From Sipunculus nudus (Eukaryota; Annelida; Sipuncula; Golfingiida; Sipunculidae), in assembly GCA_026874595.1 (NCBI GenBank), contig CM049320.1, positions 5,399,464 through 5,463,463 of the forward strand: DNA of 64,000 nucleotides, given 5' to 3'. A model generated the notes under the pieces. It was not told the origin of the DNA. It did no database searches and saw only the letters and a program-made list of their open reading frames with translations. Position numbers and translations under genes: made by a program. Below are positions 23,978-36,975 of this stretch, one piece after another (the first letter of the stretch is position 1; each line of letters starts with the position of its first letter).

Positions 23978-24944
23978 ACACTGTAATGCATCACACTTTC
24001 TTTGTATTTCTTTCTAGAATGTTAACATTTTTATGTGAAAATTTGTATTCAGTGAATGAAATGGAATTGGAAACCTTATTCTCCGATGCGATTTGTTGAG
24101 TACTGCTAAAATTATATATGTATGTGTGTATTTACATCTGTCCGTATGAACATCTGTCCACGCGTATGTATGCATATATGTATAGGTATGTATATACGTT
24201 ACTCCAAAACGTTACTCTAAACGATACTCCAGAACTTATTACATACTATTTCGTAGTGATTAAGGACATGTTGGGGTACTGCTAAACCTGAGACGCAATA
24301 AATGATGCCTTGAATGACCACATTGTGGGTAGACATGACACTCGAAGAAATATGTAATCTTGGAAACCTTAGATTCTAACTATTGAACGCCACCATATGA
24401 GTTATGCAAAGTGATATAACCAGTTGTTCAATCTACGTAATAATAAAGGTAGAGGGTTCTTTCTCATAAGAAAGCTCCAGCGATGTAAGCATCAACAATG
24501 AGTTCAGTGAGTGTGAGTCTTGCTTAAAACCTTTCAGTGTTCAGAGTCAAAACAAACGTTCCTAACTATATCCCAATGTCCATGATCAGATAAGGGAAAT
24601 TGATTTGGACACTGGATTTACCGTTTCATAGCCGGAGCAAATATATTTGCCAAGTAGTAACAGATTTCAAATAGAAGACTTGCCTTGGAACAGGAGCCAT
24701 CTGTCCATCTGGCATCGTAAATGCTCATGAAAAATATGAACAAAAATGCTGACCTAGCTATGATTGAATTTAAATTGAATGTGACATATAGAAGATATAA
24801 AGATGCCATATATGGAAAATATGTCCAAAAACTGACAAAACTTTCCAAAGATTTACCGGAAAACTTTGCAACTAACTATTTAACTAGTACACTATCTTAC
24901 CAACCATCCGGGTAGTCTGCCAGCCAGCCAACAAACCAGGCAGC
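23978..24944. other. non-coding, downstream of FReD locus B
   Basis: Microsatellite-like tgtatgtatg text near 24115-24200 and short unsupported frames. Nothing recognised as a gene. Confidence 0.4.
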
Positions 24945-25290
24945 CAAACAAGTGACATAATTTAAGATCATATCCAGGTCATTGGCAGATGTGGTAGAGG
25001 ATGGAGAGGCGCATAACGTTTTACTGGCAAAAGGTGTGTCAGATTTGTAGACATTTACCTGACAAATGACAAATAGGCAAATGTAGCGAGATTTACCGAG
25101 ATTAGCAACGGCATCACAAAAAAAAATGAAATGGTATCTATCGCAGGAATCTTTACTTCTCCAGTATTTAAGATTCTCAAATTATGAAAATATAGAGCTC
25201 TCTGTTTCTACATTTCAGAATCTTAGTCCCTAAACCTGTAACCTTGATTGCTGCTGCAAGAGACACGTTTGACCTGACTTGTTGGATACG
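24945..25290. repeat. duplicated non-coding block Y, copy 2
   Basis: Matches 15940-16400 in order: catatccaggtcattggcag, aaaggtgtgtcag, gcaaatgtagcgagattt, acttctccag, tatgaaaatatagagctc, acatttcagaa, and cctaaacctgtaacc. Confidence 0.55.
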
Positions 25291-28200
25291 TTTCCAAGAA
25301 TCACTTTGAGGTCACTATCTATATATATAACCATATTTTTTCTCGTTATAAAGAAAACATTAATTTTGAGGTTCTTATATTTAAATTAAAAAAATTAGGC
25401 TTTGATGGCCAGTGGGTTGATAGTTTGTGATGGTTTGAGAATACTTGCTCCGGAGTATTGCCTGCACAGCTCGGATATATAAATATCAAACGTACCAAAC
25501 AAACAGCCAGACAGGCCGACGATCAGATAGACAGACATATGAAATGGGATAAAAATAGAACACCTCTGGAGTGAGCAATAGCGCACAAAGGTAGACTGAC
25601 CAGGAAGACGGTTATGCTAAGTTAAGGTGAAATTAGCCCCGGGGTGGGAATTCGTGATATTGAGTACATAAGAAAGATATGCCACGTCCAGGTACGTTTC
25701 TTAATTCTACACTGGAACCAAATTGTCGAAGATATTATTTCTAAAATTATGTCACAGATATGATTCATCTTCATGTTAAACTCACATTAAATTCATGGAT
25801 GGTTAAAAATGTGTGTTGATTATGGAAGGACAAATTTTACGTCGAAGATTATTTAAGTAAATATATTCCATGGATCCTTATAGTAAAGTAAATATATCTT
25901 TCTTAACTAAAGCTGGACAATATACAAGATTTAATTTAATTTATTGTGCGTAAATAATGACAATCAGCAAAGATGTATGTAGGCATATATATATATTTAT
26001 ATATATATATATATATACACCTATACATATATTTGCTGATACATATAAATATATACATGAGATAAGCGCTTTTTTACATATTTTGTTTCAAGACCTTACC
26101 TTTATGTAATACCTCTGGGACAAAGGAATGGGCCCTATTATGTTAGAGGCATTTTTTGTTATTATAGTAACTTACGTTATATACCGAATTTAATGGTAGT
26201 AGTTTATAATGTCTTGTGGTTTCGAGCTAATGTGATAGATATTCATTTTAATTTTAAAAAATGTTCATAAGGTAAAACTATATTTATGTTGTCTCCTATA
26301 AACTTAATCAAGGTATTACTTTACTACAATACTATTAGAAGTTACTTTTGAGCAATACTAACTTATCGAGATACATGTAGAATTCTTTTTTGGAAGCTAA
26401 AAGGAAGATAGTGACATAAATGGTGACAGTTTTATCAAATTAGTTTAATACATTTAGATAAATAATTAAATGGGATGAATTAAACATAATTGCACCCTGA
26501 AACCCGTTGGAGTTTCCGAGACATGGGTCTTAGTAAGGACTGCCTAAGCTAATCTACGGGTGCGTCATTAAATAAGTTTTTGGGGCTTTTTTTGGTGCGT
26601 CATATGTGCTTGAGCCAGTAACTACATGAATGAGTACGCATTTATATTAGATTGATAGGGCCTGGATAAATTCATCGATATGATTCGTAGTAAAAGGGCT
26701 TTCGTATTTCACAGGTATTCAAAATGAATTCGAATCATAATCAAAGGTGTTTTTCTTTATTGCAACCTACCAAAAACATGTCTAATCAAAGTTTCTTTGG
26801 TATTTTTTACATGTCGTGTTAGCGGTCTTTTGTATGATATATTAATCAACCGGAAGTTATGTCGTTACCAAATATTCATGTTATCTTATTTTGTTAAAAC
26901 GTTTACCATACCTGATTTTTAACGGTATCTTGTGGTGTTCATGCAAGTATAAAGCGGCCCCCAGTACATACCAAGCGTAAATATGTAATAATGCGGTATA
27001 AAGTTTAAAATATACCGAGCAAGACATTTTGGTCACTACTACAAACAGATAGAGTAAAATTATTTCGAAAAGAATCACTAAATACGATGTGTTAGAAAAG
27101 TTGTTCGAAAAGCTCCTGTCGAAATTTCCAGTTGATCTTCAAACTTCACTCATAAGGTTGACAAGCTTGTTATTATATTACAATGTGTGTACGACAGAAC
27201 TATAGCAGTTATGGTCATTTTTGATATACCGATATTACGTTATTAACTGTCTGTTTACAAAATTTGCTTTTAATACAAAGTTTTCAAACTATGTTAAAAG
27301 AATTGTATGTTACAAACACTCCTTAATTCAATGGAATACAAAGGCTTATAATACCAAGTCAATAAAATCACTTTTAACAGTGTTGAACTCAACACGTAAA
27401 GAGAATTCCATAGATTACATTATGAGTGCAATCAGAAACGACTTCTTCAGTCGCAGCGCATCTACAGGGAGTTGACATTTTATCTAAGTGCCAAATCCGA
27501 GTATGTTTCTTACTCTTCTCGTTACGACTTTGCCAGGACTACCATGGTCCCATAATACATTAACTTGACGTACAACGTTCCTGTACCAGGAGGTATTTTT
27601 TGGGGGAGTAGGGTAACAACCAAGGGACGTTTCATTAACATCTAGATATAACCTAGTTCAACATTATATGTTTATTTTGATTCCTTACCTTCAGACTTAA
27701 TATTAATTTAGGAATTAGTTAAGTCAGCACTTAAAACGGAGGCGGTTAGCTCAACCAAAAAATACCCTCAGCATTATGACCATCCGTATATAATTCGTGT
27801 AACTTCTTGATCAGAAGCTAGACGGCGTTCCGCATTTATTTATATATATTTATATATATTTATATATATATATTACTGGATGGTCCTTTATGGGTTTCGA
27901 CATGTTGAAGAGGACTAAGTGCATAACAAAAAATGTTTACAATATAAGAATATATGTAGGTAATTGTTATTAATATATGTCCGAATCAAAAAGAAAAAGA
28001 AGTAACAGGCCATGAGGTTCTTATTTCCGATGTCAAGTTAATACATATTTACTGAATGTATTATGTATTCATGTTTCACAAATACCATAGGAGATGTTAA
28101 ATAAACTGTCCGTTTTAGTATGACAAAATTTAAGTTGTTATAGAATAACTCTCCGAATCAGTGCGCGTTATAGGCACATATCTGATTATTCCAGTAGCAT

Positions 28201-31000
28201 TTTATCAGTTATTTTGGCATCACGTACATATTTTTTATGCCTGCATGCTTTTGTTGACACGGACTCATGGTCTACAGAAATAATTTATTTCGCGCCTATT
28301 GGTCTTCAAATTTATTTTTCTCCTCCATGAGTAACCTGGCCCAAATTGAATGCCGAAAATTGGAAGCGACAAAAATAGATCGAGGACGTGGGAAGACCTC
28401 ATATACACACTGACTTCAAACTTTCTCAAACGCATGTGAGCATTGTTTATTTTTTTTTCAGTCTGAGCTGCTTGACAAATACATAAAGTGAGAGCAGAAA
28501 ATCTGCGTTACATTACAGTAAGCAAATACTTTATATTTTTATACTGATTGCAATATCTGGATTTTAATTTATTCACGATACAAACCACCTACAACATCAG
28601 TAGAAGTTGTATTTAATGAGATTCAAATTTCAGAATTATTGTTATGTGGTATAAAAATTTGAAACGCAGATGGGTGAATATTAAATCTCAACTAAGGTAC
28701 ACAACAATTTTGGAATGGAATTCTTATCCTGCGAATTATTGGTAGCAGTTACACGGAAGTCCGAATGTATTAACATTGGTCAGATAACTAAGACCTGTTG
28801 TATTTCTCGAAGTAATTTGTTATAAATTGGATGAGTTAGTTAGGCTAAAAGTATAAACACAAGGAAGGTATGGTTTATTCAAATTCATGAAAACTGAATA
28901 TATCCATCTGAACATAGAATGTTTTATGAATTAAAAAAAAAACTGTGTTTGAACAATGCAAGGCATAGTTAGTCTTACCATCAACTGCATATCAACCCGC
29001 CATGACACCCATGATCAAGCTTTAATGTATTTTTTTTTTATTTTTAAAAACTTTTTGGTAACACAAGTTCATCTGCTCAAATTTTTGACTAACAGCATTG
29101 AATTGAGCGGTATTTCTGTCGGCCTATGTAAAAATGATATATAATCCAACGTATTAAAATGTATGTTTGTGATCCATGTTATATCTAGAAATTAAAGGAT
29201 TGTTTCTTTAGTTGTTTCTCTTTCCTAATCTTTCTGCGATGTGCTGATGACAGACACAGTACCAGTAATCCAGAAAAACGCATAATGCCTCCCTGGCGAT
29301 GGTATAATCAGTTGTTACAAGATTATTCGCCATTTGCACCTGCTTACATTTGAGATGAAAATAAATGTCGGAAAGTTAATTGTTCATTCGATTTTATTCT
29401 CTGTTTTAATAAGCTCATCTGTAAAATGGAGTGTAACGACCATTGTAAGGTAAATCATCATGTAGAATGAATGGAACCTGACAAAGAAGGTTCAGTGTTT
29501 CTGACCTCAGGTCGAGAAATCATGTGACGCACACTTTAAAAGAACGTTTTGAGTAAGACTCTAAGTAAAATGGCAGGTATAAATATGTCCAAATGCTGTA
29601 TGAGTGACTATCAGACCATCCGTAAAATAATACAGTATTGTGCGGATACAATATGGGCAGTTTGCCTTATATGTATAAATAAAGGCCTTTATTGCTAGCA
29701 TGTATTTATTTCCATTTCAATGTGCCCTAATTACCCAATCAATCGAACCTGTCATCAAAGGGCCCCCAACTTTGACATTTTGTACTTCTGCACATTTGTG
29801 AACCCATTGTTCATCTTATATTTATTTCCTGAATATCAGTTTTCAGTGATGATAACATGACATATAATTAATCAAATCGAAATAATAAAAATCCAGCATT
29901 CGACAAATATATTTCCTTATTTATAAAATTTGTCTTAAGTACATTAACTGTAAACATTCATTTCATGAACATCAGTTATTAGAGAGGAAACCACTTCTTA
30001 TAATAATATATCGAAACAATAAACATCTAGCACTCGTATTCCACACATATTTTATTTTATTCATAACATTTGGCCTAGTAGATTAACTGTAAAATTATAA
30101 AAAACACACTGTATCCATTACTACAAAACCCCTTTAAATCCATGTGTTGTGCTTTGGCCGATTCCTCTCCATCCAGATGAAGGACAATATTTGTCCTGTA
30201 CACCGGTACTCACTCTTTTTGGATGTTTGACCAATGTTCAAACAAAATCGAAAATCAATAAGTGATAATGCCCACGCACATTAAACACTGTACAGCATTT
30301 CTGGATGAACTATTTTGTTTCCCTCCTTTACTAAGACCTCGATCCCTGACCAAATGTTTACGAATTTTACCAGGTTGTTTTATTGATGGGTAGCTGATTT
30401 GAAATCATCTGTAAAATTCGTCAGTGGAAAAGAACAATCGTAAATGGCCACGCGAGAAAGAGGAAAGGATGAATAAAAAAATCAGAGTTAAAATTAAAGT
30501 AAACGAAATGTTTAAACGAATTCTAGGGTTCAAGGGATTCCATTATCAGTATCCCTTAATCTCATAACGGCACGGAATGTTTGGAAATAAGACCACTTTT
30601 TCCATGTTTTATAAATTCAGAATTATGTGACTGAAGGTCCTGTATTGGAGCTGCGCAGAACAAGAAACGCAAAACTCTTGTACTTAAGATCGTTCATTAG
30701 TTACTAGGGTAGGATTTATAGTGAGCACTATATGCATAGTTAAAATAAGTGCTTGACGCAATAAATTGTTCTAAATTCTTTACAAGCTAACACACTAGGT
30801 TATATAAATAACACGATATTGCACAATGAGGTACAATACTGGACTCGTGAGATAATCAGCTTGTAACGTCATGTATAAATCTTTTTCTTAAACTTGATTT
30901 AACACGAAAAAAACTATTGTTTAAAGTTTATATGTACTAACCATATATTGGGTATCATACCACCATATACACAAGTTTAACTGTTTGCCCTGTTCATAAA
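25291..31000. other. 5.7-kb AT-rich non-coding stretch
   Basis: All open frames are short and none shows domain motifs or paired splice sites. TA-rich microsatellites lie at 25986-26016 and 27836-27874. It separates the FReD cluster from the lectin gene; regulatory content cannot be judged by eye. Confidence 0.5.
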
Positions 31001-32531
31001 TTAAGTGGCAGATGCTTCACAAATGTAGTAGTAATCCCCGGTATTGCAACTCGCGTCCTCCCATGTAAGGTTTCCGCCCGCCAGGTGAAGTACCATGCAG
31101 TCAAGGTCGTTATCGATATCGTGGCTTCCACCACTCCAGGCGGTGAAGCTGAACTGATCACCGGTCGAATTCCAGAACCAGTCACCCTCCTGATCTGCAT
31201 CAGTACCAGACGTTATCCAGTCTGCTGTAAAGGGGTTGCAAATCACGTCATTTAATTATCAGCGTTGAACGTTCACGTGTTCATTTATTTACACATTAAT
31301 GATAAACAATACTCACTATGTGAACAAATGTATTCAAATGTGGAAGAGCAGCTTGCAATAATAATAAATGTGTTTAACTTCGTATCCAATCGTAAAGCAG
31401 AAAAATGAAGACAGAGAAATATATTGAAAAGCTTTATTCAGCTATACGAAATGTAATATATGTTCATAAATATGTTCATAGACCATATAAACGTTAAATT
31501 GGCTGTAAAAATGGAGATACCGTGATACATATTTTATTCATGTAACTATTTATCATTCATATATATCATGAGACGTAATAAAATGACATATTTACAGGTG
31601 GTTTCCAATTCCGGAATTATTGAATTAATATGGTTGTGCTCTGCTTCCGTTTCTACGCTGACCAAGTCTCCCTTGATATATGCACAACGGTTGCGAGCCT
31701 CAAGCCATCTGTACCTACTCTTGACGAACTTGTACCAGGAGGGCACCAACCATTGGCTCATATAGGGTGTACCCCCCTCGAAGAAATAGCCATATCCTGG
31801 AGGACGACCTAGGGTTAAAAAATTTTATTTAAAGGTGTATGATACAAATTATTATGTTATTATTAATCGATTAACATAGAATGAGTACCTATTCACGAAC
31901 GTTTAAAAAAGAATGCTGTGAAATTGTCCAGGATTATTCACTATGACATGAAATGCACACAAACGTATTTAAAGCAAGAACATATGGTAATTAAACATAT
32001 TATTTCGGCGGTGTCTTGGTTAATACTCTTAATGTAACAAAACGTCAAATGTCATAGGCATATTAATTGGTCGTTGTTAGGTAGCATCTAGAGAAAAGTC
32101 CAGTATGCAGAATAGATTGGCTTGTTTTATTTATGGTGTATTATAAAAAGGAATTCATCATTAATTTAAGACTGTTTTACTGGTAATTGTATCAATGCAG
32201 GAACAGGAACCATGTCATTAAATACAGAAACAAGGTAATCAGTCTATTCCGACTTATTTTCGACATTTTTTCCTACCATACTTCCTGGTATACAGGGTAA
32301 TCCCCGTAACATTCGTAGTGTTAAGGACCGGCGACAAGATGACCTCGCAGGTGCCATTGTTGAATACATTGGCAGCTCTGCATGCTGGGTGTTCATTACA
32401 TATCAAAAGACATGAGAAACTGGCCATGTCATCATCTACATCAAGATGGTAGATGGTGGTCTCGAGAGCTGCAGCACGGGTTGTTATGCCTTCTGTATAG
32501 TACACCCCTGTTGCAGCCAGCATGGTATCTT
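31001..32531 (-). CDS. PAN/Apple plus C-type lectin domain protein, 3' three exons
   Basis: Three exons join in frame on the minus strand. Exon a (32531-32277) encodes a PAN/Apple-like module with four cysteines (SCLLICNEHPACRAANV, NNGTCEV) and N-glycosylation sequons, ending TATG|GTAGGA. Exon b (31808-31596) reads GRPPGYGYFFEGG, then the first half of a C-type lectin fold (RNRCAYIKGDLVSVETEAE), ending ACCT|GTAAAT. Exon c (31224-31001) follows TTTACAG| and completes it: DWITSGTDADQEGDWFW, DLDCMVL, TWEDASC, YYYICEASAT-stop. Phases agree (1, 1). The usual EPN or QPD sugar-specificity tripeptide is replaced by HDID, so sugar binding cannot be assumed. WED before the third conserved Cys is retained in WND-like form. 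Secretion is expected, but the signal-peptide exon upstream was not found, so the 5' end is missing. Confidence 0.8.
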
Positions 32532-35500
32532 CTGAAGTCATACAATAATACCATTTGTCTATTATAAAATTACATAAATGTTGCCGTGTTATAACCTTAT
32601 ACCCTTTCAGCTTCTCATAGATTGGTTTATCATGGTAAAATATTTTATACATTTCCCATACATACATATTTTTGTTTGTTTACTTTTTATCCTGGTATGA
32701 GTTTGACGTGTGGAAGAGATACATAGATCTGTAATATATCTGGATCCTCTCAACAATGCCACTTTCTTAGATTCACAAGCATGGGGTTTTACACCGGCTG
32801 AATCAATATGCTGGCGAGTCCAGTTATATTGTGTAGGCTTTTTCGTGACTGTAATGCATCTTTTATGAAAGCGAAGAATAATTTTAACCAACTGTCTACA
32901 GAATACAGTGTCAAAACGGAGGACAGAATAGCAGCCACCAGAATATCGATGGGGCAAGAAAAAGATGAATGGTGGTCCCAGCACATATCAAGATATATAT
33001 ATCAAGACAAAAATCACCCAAAAACACAGGTACCATGTATGTATTTATATGGACTGGTCCTCCACTGTAATAAATCTCTACTAGATAAACACAAATACGG
33101 GGGTATAGGTGCCTGAAGCGACACTAATCAGCGAACGTTCAACCGAAAAAAAACTGTTGACTGAAAAAAGCAGCTATCGAAAGTTAAAAAGAATGAGTAC
33201 GTAACTATTTTCAAATAATGTGCGTTTATGACGAAGCATGATTACAAAACTATTGTGACCACAGATATACCTCCTGGAAAAATCAGGTAAGTGGAAAGAC
33301 CGAGGTTTATTTATACTCCTCAACTGCCATTCATGAATGATGAAACATGCACTTGAAAATCTTGCCATTATTCTTTACGCATTTACGTTTAAAACTAATC
33401 TTTTTTTTATTATTAAATAGTTAACCCAATTCATATTTTAACTTTTCTTAATTTAATTTCATTTTTTAGAATAATTTGCTTACTTGTGAAGTAGAATAAC
33501 ATAAATATTTTCAGCTGAATCATATTGTCCAATGACAGGAATCAAGGCATGGGGGGCAACTCGATGTTGCCTCTTCCACAAATAAGGTGCTTAATGGTTT
33601 TATTCTCTCTGTTGCCCCCTCTATTGTAGGCAACGCCACAGTAGCAGACAAACGTATCCAAGAAACAGAGACGCTTCATGAATAAATCATCATTCTTGAG
33701 ACCGAGCTCGGTTGCATACAATAGAAATTCGGAAAAGCGCAGAACCTGTTGTGCTCATAACTATAATAACGATATTATCAAGTGAGGTTCCAATGTCCAA
33801 AGGCTTCTTTCGGGCATAAGCTTTCGATACATATAAATATTCACCATGGCTAATTGACCAATATTGTATAGACGGACGAACCGCAGTGGATCCACGTCTC
33901 CATTCGGAAGCAGATAAGGATGAGGGAGCTTTTAAAAACCGGTTACCTTTGGACACAAACACAATGGGCGGCGGTCATGTTAAACAAGTGCCTTTTTCCA
34001 AAGTAACCGTTCTGGCACAGTAGCGCCATGTTTAACTGCGGGCGCATTATATGTATATACAATATAAGCCGTTTTCAGTAATATGTAAAGTGATATGTCA
34101 ATCGTGTCTCTAACAAAAGAGCCTTTAGTTTCCCTGCCATAGCACCTTTATGATCTATTCAGTTTATCCCTTCGACACCATGCCGCGGGATTATTGATAT
34201 TTGTTAGTTTGTTTCCTCGTCCTTCTATTTATGTATGATCACGCATGAGTCCCGACTATAGAGGCCTTGAGTTGACTCCATTATGGGCAGCGACAATCGA
34301 TACTTTAGCCAAAACAATATGGAAATCATTCTTAGGATTAGGACCATGTTTGTAATTGTTCCCAAATATAATACAAGACACACACTTTTCGCTTATTGTA
34401 GTTTTCATCTTTTAATATTTCTTTCAGACTTTATCTTCAAAGGAACACATTCTGAAGTTATATGAATAGTTAGTTTTAGTTCCATAATTAAACGTAAGTA
34501 TACCCTCAGGCAATAGTGTATACAATTTTACATGTTTTGTAATGTAAATATTTGATTAGGATGATAGAAAAATGGATTGGCAGCAAATGAATTCTACAAA
34601 TATAAATAGTTTAATTTAAGACCAAATGTATAATCGCGACTACCAAAACCACAAGATTCCGAACTAAATCTGGTATTTAATCATGAAAATGCAATAAACA
34701 TCATGAAATCGAATTTAGCAGAAACATCAGGGAAAAGTATTAAATATATATATATATATATATATATAAATTAAATTATACATATATATATATATATATA
34801 TTATGTAGTTTATTCAATATGCTGAATTTAAATCAAGTTATGTTATATCGTTACGTAAGTTAATAGTACATATTTGAATTAAACGAAGTATTAATTAGGT
34901 GACAAAAATGTAGGACATGGTTATTAAGTACGTAAGGTTAATGATTCCACCACAACAAGAACTGACAAAGTCAGTGCCAATGCGTGGCAGATGCATTTAC
35001 ACTCGAAGAAAATATCTGACTAAATGACGTTTTGAATAGTGGTTGGCCGATCATCAAATTTTATCGAAAGTTAGTTGCTTTGCTGTCACTTTCTAGCGCT
35101 CGATATCCAAAGGCAACTATTGATTACATCATATTCATGACTGTTTGACCAGAATGCCTTTATGTTATATGAAAAACTATTCTCTAAAAATTAACGAGTC
35201 TGTGTTTCCAAATAGCTTCCATATGTAACCGAGCAAGACACGGTAGATGCGAGAACGGACAAATTAACTTTTGTTGGACGTGTCTGCAAATTATTTATTT
35301 GTATGAACTGCCGCAAGCACACCTGGGCCCGTAAAAAAACTGCCTTCGTTTGCTAGAAAAACAGCCCCTTTGTAGGCCTAGCATCCTTAGATGCTTTTAA
35401 TTTCCATAATGAAAAATATTACTCGACGTGGCCGATCGTTAAATTTGAGCCTAAAAATGAGTGATTTTACAAATATACGTGGAAGGATCGGTACAATCAA

Positions 35501-36892
35501 GCGCGGGAGGAGAATAAATTCCGGTTAAACACTACCCAGTTTCCTTACTTGGGGGAACAGCCTGAAAAAAATATTGAGCGATTAGAAATTATTCCATTTG
35601 ATTACAAATAACGCGGAAGTTCGTCGCTGTCGCATTAAATGAAAGTTATCCCGACATTCATGCTGTCAACTGACCGATATGAATAAACATCTGCCTCGTC
35701 AACGCAAACGTTCTTGTGATTTGTGGAGCGGTCACGTGTCATAGACAAAGAGCCAATAAGAGGTTTGTAGTAAAAATTCGCTCCATGTGACTTCATTCAT
35801 GACTAATTTGACGGGAAAATGTTGACTGTCATCGTGTCGCTAGCCTACGGTGGTTATAATTTTGCCACCGAGAGAATATAAAGCAAATCACGCCGGCCTA
35901 TTTAATGGAACCTGCAACTGACGATGTCTAACGCACAATGTCCACAAACAGATGTTTGGCCCTGCAAGAACTGCGTGATTTCAACAGTGCTGTGGCGATC
36001 AAAATAGGGTTTTGCGAGAAGACCGATTTCTACCGAATCCTTTCTACCGGCCGCAGCTGATCAGAACACGCATAGAAACGTGTTTTTGGTTGTGTTTCTT
36101 TTTTACTTTCTTTTAAAATTTATTTCATTTTATTAATAGCCTTTAAAATAAACTGATATTTCCTTAACGTAAGGCGTTCCTAGTTTGGATGTTACAAGAT
36201 AGCGACCAACATTGCTCGCTCAGTCATTAATTACAGAAAAATAAGATGTTCAGCATTATAGGCAACAGGTCTGTCGTTGATTTTTTTCTAGTGCATTTTG
36301 ATGGAACGTTATTTACATGAGCTTTAAAAAAAAAGAAAAAAAGTGACTATATACTTTGAGAAAATAATGAGAAATAAGCCTTAATGTCCATGGGTAAAAA
36401 TACAAACATTAATATGGTCTTAAATTACACACAACTGCTGGTATTTATATCAGAGTATGACCAGTCAGATGCAAACAGTCGATTTCTGTAACATTTTTGT
36501 TATAATGATCAAGCTGATAACTGGCACTGAAAATCAAACAAAACTGATTAGTTTTTCAAACCATAAACAAATAGAAATAATTATTCCCAAGCCTTTGGGC
36601 AGTTTAAGTTATACAAATATATTATACGTGATTAATTATATGTAAAGCTTTCAATTACTTTTTTTTAATTTTAACATAAAAAATATATGAGCCTGTAATT
36701 TTTCTGGCGTTCCTGTGAAACCAGGCGTCTTCAGGCATGGCCGACGAGGTTATCTGGTCAAGTCAGGCGGAGATATTATCTTCAGATGACAACGTCTGGG
36801 ACACCGTGAAAGAACTATAAAGTGGCAAATTTACATCTGTAGATGTGATGGCATCTTCGAATTCAGTCTAATGTAGTTTTGAGCCGCGTGCG
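32532..36892. other. non-coding, possible 5' region of the lectin gene
   Basis: No exon could be joined to the phase 2 acceptor at 32533/32532. A TATA-like word (minus strand tataaata, at 33315-33308) is the only promoter-like hint and is weak. Inverted gggggcaac/gttgccccc words occur at 33549-33618. TA palindromic text lies at 34742-34801. No other feature was recognised. Confidence 0.4.
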
Positions 36893-36975
36893 AGAAAGAA
36901 AGCGGTAGGGTTGGTGAGAGCGGCCGCTACAACCGCAAGCCAGCATGGCAACAGGTTTGAATCCAGAGACGAAGC
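36893..36975 (+). mobile_element. tRNA-derived SINE head
   Basis: The text ggttggtgagagcggccgct resembles a pol III A box plus D-arm, followed by an anticodon-arm-like ccgctacaaccgcaagcc. The B box ggtttgaatcc at 36954-36964 has one change from GGTTCGAATCC. The A-to-B spacing of about 40 nt fits. Imperfect stems and lack of a CCA-end acceptor make it a SINE head rather than a functional tRNA. The body and tail were not delimited. Confidence 0.45.

Noticed and set aside
33308-33315. TATA-box-like word as the lectin gene promoter (minus strand)
   Set aside because: No signal-peptide exon follows within reach, and such words are frequent in AT-rich DNA.
33690-33962. 90-codon minus-strand frame
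   Set aside because: No recognised family, no signal peptide, and not joinable in phase to the lectin exons.
36954-36964. Functional tRNA gene
   Set aside because: The arms do not fold into a full cloverleaf and the B box has a change; SINE head is the better reading.
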